NCBI RefSeq assembly: GCF_001750685.1 | Contig: NZ_CP017269.1 | Location: forward strand, 806,001 to 870,000 | DNA from: Geosporobacter ferrireducens | Lineage (GTDB): Bacteria > Bacillota > Clostridia > Peptostreptococcales > Thermotaleaceae | Reading direction: 5' to 3' | DNA length: 64,000 nucleotides | Shown: positions 59,132 to 64,000 of the stretch, one piece after another | How the letters are laid out: the number at the start of each line of letters is the position of its first letter | Position numbering within the stretch: position 1 is the stretch's first letter | Position numbers and translations under genes: made by a program | Notes under the pieces: generated by a model | The model's database searches: none | What the model was told of the DNA's origin: nothing | What the model saw: only the letters and a program-made list of their open reading frames with translations

Positions 59132-60361
59132 TTAACCCTTTCTGCTATAGATCTCTGCAATCTTTACAATAACTTCTACAGCCTTTTCCATAGTAAAGGT
59201 AGGGATATACTCATATCTGCCGTGAAAATTATGTCCCCCGGTGAAGATGTTTGGTGTTGGCAGTCCCATATAAGACAGTTTTGCGCCATCCGTACCGCCC
59301 CGTACAGGGGTAATCATTGGTTCTACGCCGACAGCTTTCATCGCTTCATAAGCAGCATCCACCACATGCTTAACTGCTTCTATCTTCTCACGCATATTAT
59401 AGTATTGATCCTTTAATTCTAATACAACTGTATTCTCTCCATATTTTTGATTTAATTGATCTACTGCATCCTGCATTATCCGTTTTCTATCGGTAAATTT
59501 TTCTGTGTCAAATTCTCTGATAATATAGCTCATTTTCGTTTGTTCTACATCTCCGTTCAAACTGGTTAAATGATAAAAACCTTCATAGCCCTCTGTGTGT
59601 GCCGGTGTCTCCTTCTGCGGCAGCATGGCTGCTAACTCTACTGCAATGAGCATCGAATTTATCATCTTATTCTTTGCTGAACCTGGATGAACGTTTCTTC
59701 CCCTGATCGTTATTTTTGCTCCTGCAGCATTAAAATTCTCATATTCCAGCTCTCCAATAGGTCCGCCATCTACTGTATAAGCATATCGTGCGCCAAACTT
59801 ATTCACGTCAAATAAATCTGCACCCCTTCCGATTTCTTCATCTGGAGTAAAACCAATCTTAATCGTGCCATGGGGAATTTCAGGATGCTGAATGAGAAAT
59901 TCAGCGGCAGTAATAATTTCTGCAATGCCTGCTTTATTGTCCGCACCTAAGAGCGTAGTTCCATCGGTCGTAATCAAATCCTTGCCGATATAATCTCTCA
60001 ACTCCGGAAAGTCTGTGGGAGATAGCATGATATTTTCTTCTTCGTTCAGCATAATGTCTTTTCCGTCATAATCTTTTACGACCCTTGCCTTTACATTTTC
60101 CCCTGAAAAGTCAGGACTCGTATCCATATGCGCGATAAAGCCGATCACAGGTACTTCTTTATCAACATTACCAGGAAGTGTTGCCATCACATACCCATTC
60201 TCATCCATAGAAACCTCATGTAGTCCAATCGCCTGAAGTTCTGTTACCAGAAGCTCCCCAAATACTTTTTGTTTCTCTGTACTGGGACAATTTTTTCCAG
60301 TTTCATCGGATTTTGTATCATATTGAACATATCGTAAAAATCTATCCATTACATTTTCCAC
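59132..60361 (-). CDS. pepT: peptidase T (tripeptide aminopeptidase)
   Basis: A 409-residue M20B metallopeptidase that removes the N-terminal residue from tripeptides in the cytoplasm. [11 protein letters not shown] near residue 74 gives the first zinc ligands, [15 protein letters not shown] near 135 the bridging Asp, [12 protein letters not shown] near 170 the Glu base, [12 protein letters not shown] near 195, and [11 protein letters not shown] near 378 the last His. All residues are present. Start is GTG 60361 with AAAGGAG upstream. Monocistronic. Confidence 0.97.
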   Translation of the reverse strand: MENVMDRFLRYVQYDTKSDETGKNCPSTEKQKVFGELLVTELQAIGLHEVSMDENGYVMATLPGNVDKEVPVIGFIAHMDTSPDFSGENVKARVVKDYDGKDIMLNEEENIMLSPTDFPELRDYIGKDLITTDGTTLLGADNKAGIAEIITAAEFLIQHPEIPHGTIKIGFTPDEEIGRGADLFDVNKFGARYAYTVDGGPIGELEYENFNAAGAKITIRGRNVHPGSAKNKMINSMLIAVELAAMLPQKETPAHTEGYEGFYHLTSLNGDVEQTKMSYIIREFDTEKFTDRKRIMQDAVDQLNQKYGENTVVLELKDQYYNMREKIEAVKHVVDAAYEAMKAVGVEPMITPVRGGTDGAKLSYMGLPTPNIFTGGHNFHGRYEYIPTFTMEKAVEVIVKIAEIYSRKG

Positions 60362-60439
60362 TTTATTTTCTCCTTTCGTATTCTATGTATTATTTATCAT
60401 TGTGAAATTCCCACATATTGTTAGATAATTGCAGAATTG

Positions 60440-60480
60440 AACCTCCTGCTTCAGGTTATACTGTTACCAGAGAGGAGGTT
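60440..60480 (+). promoter_or_regulatory. inverted repeat masking the ribosome site of the 47-residue gene
   Basis: AACCTCC at 60440-60446 is complementary to GGAGGTT at 60474-60480, the ribosome site. If this RNA segment is transcribed, the site would be paired. Confidence 0.35.
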
Positions 60481-60484
60481 GTTT

Positions 60485-60628
60485 ATGCAGGAGCAATATT
60501 TAAATCCATTGAAAGCGCTTAATTATGCGAATCTTACAGAAGACCAGGAAGAACGTTTAAGAGAATTTGAAAAGCAATTTAATACCGACTTTGGAAAACA
60601 GACTTATTTTATGGTGATGGAAAGATAA
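60485..60628 (+). CDS. 47-residue acidic protein of unknown function
   Basis: ATG 60485 follows GAGGAGG six bases upstream. The product MQEQYLNPLKALNYANLTED is followed by a charged helix QEERLREFEKQFNTDFGKQT and ends YFMVMER. It terminates at a perfect palindromic terminator overlapping the stop. No family recognised; a genuine small gene judged by its signals. Confidence 0.6.
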   Translation: MQEQYLNPLKALNYANLTEDQEERLREFEKQFNTDFGKQTYFMVMER

Positions 60629-60653
60629 AAAGCATGTGCTTTTTATCTTTTTT
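60621..60653 (+). terminator. terminator of the 47-residue gene
   Basis: AAAGATAAAAAGCA / TGCTTTTTATCTTT stem followed by TTTT. Confidence 0.8.
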
Positions 60654-60667
60654 CCAGCTATAAGCTC

Positions 60668-61309
60668 TTATCTCAACATATCTAGATATTCCGTATTTTT
60701 AGCTCTGACAAATGCCATTGTAGCAGAATCAGCGTGTCCTGGATAAATACGTATCTCATCGCTCCATTTAGAAACCTTATTGACCATAGATCTTCTCATA
60801 GATTCTGCACTGCCACCTTCTAAATCAGTTCTTCCCAAGTCATCATCAAAAATCGTATCTCCCGTAAAAACCATATTTTCATCCTTTACCATTAGACACA
60901 CACTCCCAGGCGTATGGCCTGGTGTATGAATCACTGTCAGTACTACTGAACCTGCCTGGATGATGTCTCCGTCAGATAGTATCCTGTCTGGTGCGATGGC
61001 TACAGGCCTTCTGTATCCTCTAAAGGAATGATTGATCTTTGGGTCCTGCAGACCTGCAGCATCCTTTTTATGAATAGAGACAGGGCAATTATATTTTTCT
61101 TTTAACACATCTACTGCACCGATATGATCATAATGATAATGGGTGAGTACAATTTCTTTAGGCTTTAATCCATGTTTTTGGATATATTTTATAAAGACCG
61201 TTTCTTCATCTCCTGGATCAATAATCAACGCATCTAGTGTGTTCTCGTCGTAAATGACATATCCATTAGCTTCTCCCATCCCAACAATGAATCTTTCAAA
61301 TTTCATCAT
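60668..61309 (-). CDS. metallo-beta-lactamase-fold hydrolase
   Basis: A 213-residue glyoxalase-II-like MBL hydrolase. The binuclear zinc motif THYHYDHIGA near residue 56, HTPGHTPGSVCL near 130 and FTGDTIFDDDLGRTDLEGG near 150 are complete, and YPGHADSATM near 190 supplies the last His. Family members hydrolyse thioesters (hydroxyacylglutathione or bacillithiol adducts) or other esters; substrate not deducible. ATG 61309 has AAAGGAGGTAG. Monocistronic. Confidence 0.92.
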   Translation of the reverse strand: MMKFERFIVGMGEANGYVIYDENTLDALIIDPGDEETVFIKYIQKHGLKPKEIVLTHYHYDHIGAVDVLKEKYNCPVSIHKKDAAGLQDPKINHSFRGYRRPVAIAPDRILSDGDIIQAGSVVLTVIHTPGHTPGSVCLMVKDENMVFTGDTIFDDDLGRTDLEGGSAESMRRSMVNKVSKWSDEIRIYPGHADSATMAFVRAKNTEYLDMLR

Positions 61310-61497
61310 AACTACCTCCTTTATCTATATTTATTTTTATCCATCTTTCCAGCATTGTAACAATATCATTATAGTAAATTTTTCCATAATCTTCAACGAG
61401 TAGAATTTATTTTATGGGCCTATTGTTCTTTAATAGCAGGTATATTATGATACAAGTATAATCATATTCATCTTTATGAAAAAAGGGGTAGATGATC

Positions 61498-61980
61498 TTG
61501 AAAAAACAATTCCTAGATTTAGAGCAGGACATTCACGAAATAAAGCTCAGACAATTGGGGGGGGAAGTTGAAGTAATCTACGGCATCATGCATTATGTCA
61601 GCTTTGATGTTGAGGGTACTCTTGTCAAATACGTTTATCATATCAATAAAAAAGGCAAGTTCTTTCTCCAGCGGCGCGCCCCCTATCCACTCAACGTAGG
61701 CTCTTATGAATCTCAAGAAGATGTCATTGAAATTATTCGTCATGACTTGGCACAAATGAAAAATGCAAAAAATAGTAAAAAGTTTAATAAATTTATTGAA
61801 ATCAATAAAAACCTAAACTGTCTTATGCGTAACTTTGAAGACCTATATTTATACTACAATGTATCCCGGCTTCAGGCAGATAAAATTGAAGAGACCATTG
61901 ATCAGTTAAAAAATTTAATTTCTGTAACGAAAGATGTAAGTGAACGTGTATATTTTGAAAAAGATCCGGATACGCTGTAG
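61498..61980 (+). CDS. 160-residue protein of unknown function with a G8 tract
   Basis: TTG 61498 has GGGG nine bases upstream; ATG 61492 is too close to it. The product begins MKKQFLDLEQDIHEIKLRQL, then beta-like YGIMHYVSFDVEGTLVKYVYHI and a helical C-terminus FNKFIEINKNLNCLMRNFEDLYLYYNVSRLQADKIEETIDQLKN. A run of eight G at 61557-61564 (Leu-Gly-Gly) lies in codons 20-22. No family recognised; helical content suggests a small structural or regulatory protein. Terminator overlaps the stop. Confidence 0.65.
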   Translation: MKKQFLDLEQDIHEIKLRQLGGEVEVIYGIMHYVSFDVEGTLVKYVYHINKKGKFFLQRRAPYPLNVGSYESQEDVIEIIRHDLAQMKNAKNSKKFNKFIEINKNLNCLMRNFEDLYLYYNVSRLQADKIEETIDQLKNLISVTKDVSERVYFEKDPDTL

Positions 61981-61998
61981 CCGGATCTTTCCTTTTTC
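61960..61998 (+). terminator. terminator overlapping the stop of the 160-residue gene
   Basis: AAAGATCCGG / CCGGATCTTT stem around ATACGCTGTAG, followed by CCTTTTTC. Confidence 0.8.
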
Positions 61999-62187
61999 TC
62001 AATAGTCAGCGTATAACGCAGAAATATAACGGCCCACTGGTCTACTGCACTATAGTTTCCTATAATCGGCATAAACGTGGATATCTCTATCAAAATCCAA
62101 TTATTCTCCCTTTTTCACTTTGTATAAAAAGGAGTAAAATAGATACATTGCTGTATCTTTGTTTCATATACCGAAGGGGGAATATCC

Positions 62188-63468
62188 TTGTCGACTTCTT
62201 TTTACACACTACTGGCAATTGTAATCTTTATTGCCACCTATGGCATTATTATTTCTGAGAAGATCAATCGTACTACCATCGCTTTTTTTGGTGCGGTCCT
62301 TATGGTGCTGTTTCACATCATCGGATTGGATAAGGCCATCGAAGCCATTGATTTTCATACCATCGGATTGTTGATTGGCATGATGATCATTGTCAACATC
62401 CTAAAGCGAACAGGACTTTTTGAATATGTAGCGATTAAGTCGGCAAAATTGACGAAGGGTGATCCTTGGCGCATTTTATTCATTCTTTCAGCCATTACAG
62501 CCATATCCTCTGCCTTACTAGACAATGTTACCACTGTGCTGTTGGTTGCACCGGTAACTCTGGTAATCACAGAGGCTTTGGAGATCAATCCCATCCCTTT
62601 TATGATGGCACAAATTCTGTCTGCCAATATCGGCGGTACGGCAACCTTGATCGGTGACCCTCCAAATATCATGATCGGCAGTGAAACCGGACTGGGTTTT
62701 ATGGATTTCATCATCAACCTTGCACCTGCCGCCTTCGTCATATATATTGTAACCATCTTAATATTAAAAGTAATTTTTAAGTCTCAGCTTCACGTGAAGG
62801 ATGAACTTAAGGCAAAAATTATGGGTTTCGATGAGCATCGGGCATTGAAAGATAAACCGCTAATGATCAAATCCCTTAGTGTGTTATCCCTTACCATCAT
62901 CGGCTTTGGGCTGCATCAGTTTGTCGGAATGGAAACCGCCACTGTTGCATTAGCAGGAGCTTCATTGCTTCTACTGATTAGCAAAACCGACCCTGAAGAA
63001 ATCTTTCATGAAATTGAATGGCTGACAATTTTCTTTTTTGTTTTCCTATTTATATTGGTTGGTGCTTTAGAGGAAAAGGGTGTTATTGAGATGATTGCTA
63101 AGGGTGTTATCGATATAACGCAAGGCAACCTCATGTTTACAGGACTCCTGATCCTATGGATTTCTGGAATCGCTTCTGCCTTTTTAGATAATATCCCTTT
63201 TGTTGCAACCATGATTCCTTTAATTCAGAGTATCGGAAAACTTTCTACTCTCAATATTACTCCGCTATGGTGGGCCCTAGCCCTAGGCGCATGTCTTGGA
63301 GGCAACGGTACCTTGGTAGGCGCATCAGCAAACGTGGTGGTAGCCGGAATCCTGGAAAAACACCGTCATAAGATATCCTTCATGGAATATATGAAAATCG
63401 GCTTCCCTTTGATGCTGATATCCATTATAATTGCTACGGCTTATATGTATGTATTCTATTTAATGTAA
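62188..63468 (+). CDS. ArsB/NhaD-type ion permease
   Basis: A 426-residue protein of the ion transporter superfamily that holds ArsB, NhaD and CitT. About eleven to twelve hydrophobic helices. Signature segments are ALLDNVTTVLLVAPVTLVI, GGTATLIGDPPNIMIGS near residue 151 and the inverted second half SAFLDNIPFVATMIPLIQ and ACLGGNGTLVGASANVV. It likely exchanges sodium or an oxyanion or carboxylate for protons; no ars gene is adjacent, favouring an NhaD-like or unknown role. Start is TTG 62188 with AAGGGGG upstream. Monocistronic with a terminator. Confidence 0.88.
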   Translation: MSTSFYTLLAIVIFIATYGIIISEKINRTTIAFFGAVLMVLFHIIGLDKAIEAIDFHTIGLLIGMMIIVNILKRTGLFEYVAIKSAKLTKGDPWRILFILSAITAISSALLDNVTTVLLVAPVTLVITEALEINPIPFMMAQILSANIGGTATLIGDPPNIMIGSETGLGFMDFIINLAPAAFVIYIVTILILKVIFKSQLHVKDELKAKIMGFDEHRALKDKPLMIKSLSVLSLTIIGFGLHQFVGMETATVALAGASLLLLISKTDPEEIFHEIEWLTIFFFVFLFILVGALEEKGVIEMIAKGVIDITQGNLMFTGLLILWISGIASAFLDNIPFVATMIPLIQSIGKLSTLNITPLWWALALGACLGGNGTLVGASANVVVAGILEKHRHKISFMEYMKIGFPLMLISIIIATAYMYVFYLM

Positions 63469-63470
63469 GT

Positions 63471-63510
63471 AAAAAGCGGAGTGGTTATATGATTTCCACA
63501 TCCGCTTTTT
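63471..63510 (+). terminator. terminator of the ArsB/NhaD gene, overlapping the convergent DeoR gene
   Basis: AAAAAGCGGA / TCCGCTTTTT stem around a 20-base loop. The right arm is within the last codons of the convergent regulator. Confidence 0.7.
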
Positions 63511-64000
63511 CTAGTTCCTTAAGGATTTGTTCTTCCGGATCCGTATCTACAATAACTGCATCGATATCGAATAAATCTGCAAATTTGTAGACGCCATCCA
63601 TATAGAACTTTTTGCTCTCCATCACCAAATAAACTGATTTTCCCGCACTGATAATTGCTCTCTTCGTGTTTCCGTCTTCTATATCAAAGGTCGTGACACT
63701 TTTATCGAAAATATTTACGCCCACACTGCCGATAAATGCCTTGTCTACTTTATATCTAGAAATAGTCTCGATCGCCGTAGAACCTACAAATCCGTCTAGT
63801 TCCTTATAATACACGCCTCCTGTTCCGATGACTTTCACATGATCACTCTTGGAAAATGCATTGATTACATCAATCATATTTGTTACCACAGTCACTCTCT
63901 TATTGCCACCGGCGAGCTTCTCTGCAATCAAAATATTCGTTGTAGAAATATCCAAGAAAATCGTTTCATTCGGCATTATGATTTCAAAAGCTTTCTCTGC
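63485..64000 (-). CDS. DeoR-family regulator, C-terminal part only (5' end outside window)
   Basis: The frame is open to the window edge. What is visible (172 residues) is the DeoRC sensor domain: IFLDISTTNILIAEKLAGG in place of the LDxGTT phosphosugar loop, VTVVTNMIDVINAF, the FVGSTAIETISRYKVDKAFIGSVG block, and ESKKFYMDGVYKF near the end. The HTH domain should lie beyond 64000. The IS substitution in the loop suggests an altered ligand. Convergent with the ArsB/NhaD gene. Confidence 0.88.
   Translation of the reverse strand, partial: AEKAFEIIMPNETIFLDISTTNILIAEKLAGGNKRVTVVTNMIDVINAFSKSDHVKVIGTGGVYYKELDGFVGSTAIETISRYKVDKAFIGSVGVNIFDKSVTTFDIEDGNTKRAIISAGKSVYLVMESKKFYMDGVYKFADLFDIDAVIVDTDPEEQILKELEKADVEII

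Overview
The window is a stretch of chromosome from a low-GC, endospore-forming, anaerobic member of the Clostridia. The evidence is two alpha/beta-type SASP genes, ytxC and pdaB, a textbook sigma-G promoter, three T-box leaders, a lysine riboswitch, Shine-Dalgarno sites close to AGGAGG, and many TTG/GTG starts. The gene set (CdsB-type cysteine desulfidase with a sigma-54 activator, NSS transporter with a tiny partner subunit, 4Fe-4S proteins) fits an amino-acid-using anaerobe of the Alkaliphilus/Natronincolaceae/Peptostreptococcaceae kind. That placement is inference. I see no prophage, transposase, CRISPR array or rRNA. The only mobile-looking DNA is short palindromic repeats.

Layout. 0-9 kb: 5' part of a PepV-like dipeptidase gene, a compact FtsH-type protease, thrS with promoter and T-box, a DUF445 membrane protein, ytxC, a GME-fold protein, five tRNAs (Val-Asp-Phe-Gly-Cys), hslO and a cold-shock gene. 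9-14.7 kb: methyltransferase, sirtuin, SRAP protein, SASP, MUG-type glycosylase, CPBP protease and an M20D amidohydrolase. 14.7-19.7 kb: lysine-riboswitch-headed biosynthesis locus (DeoR regulator, asd, dapA, dapB, acetyl-type dapD). The divergent M20D enzyme may supply the matching deacetylase. 19.7-25.1 kb: hpt, cdsB, a repeat-rich leader, a sigma-54 promoter, dyads, a CdsR-like activator and a PfkB kinase. 25.2-31.3 kb: solitary adenine methyltransferase, 47-residue membrane peptide, tandem-OB SSB, a degenerate Mur-ligase-like protein, and a T-box-controlled NSS transporter with a 35-residue MetS-like subunit.

31-46 kb: two polysaccharide deacetylases, Na/Pi transporter, a small basic protein with a sigma-E-like promoter, a QueG-like ferredoxin protein, a SASP, DUF4364, a YVTN propeller, folC, valS (T-box plus an inserted small membrane protein gene), a PgsA-like enzyme, a PRC-barrel protein and several uncharacterised proteins. 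46-55.9 kb: WYL regulator with a PPOX-fold target, a lone ABC substrate-binding lipoprotein, a complete fructose PTS operon (fruR-fruK-IIA-IIBC-HPr) with its promoter and three FruR-type operators, and an ECF sigma/DUF4179 anti-sigma pair. 56-64 kb: a MerR/Zn-ribbon/methyltransferase fusion next to an MFS exporter whose promoter has the 19-bp spacer typical of MerR control, pepT, metallo-beta-lactamase hydrolase, ArsB/NhaD permease and a DeoR regulator cut by the window end.

The leads most worth following are the MerR-methyltransferase/MFS pair, the CdsR-CdsB control region where a terminator stem and candidate enhancer share sequence, the Mur-ligase-like pseudoenzyme, the T-box NSS/MetS pair, and several genes under 70 codons that have good ribosome sites and their own terminators.
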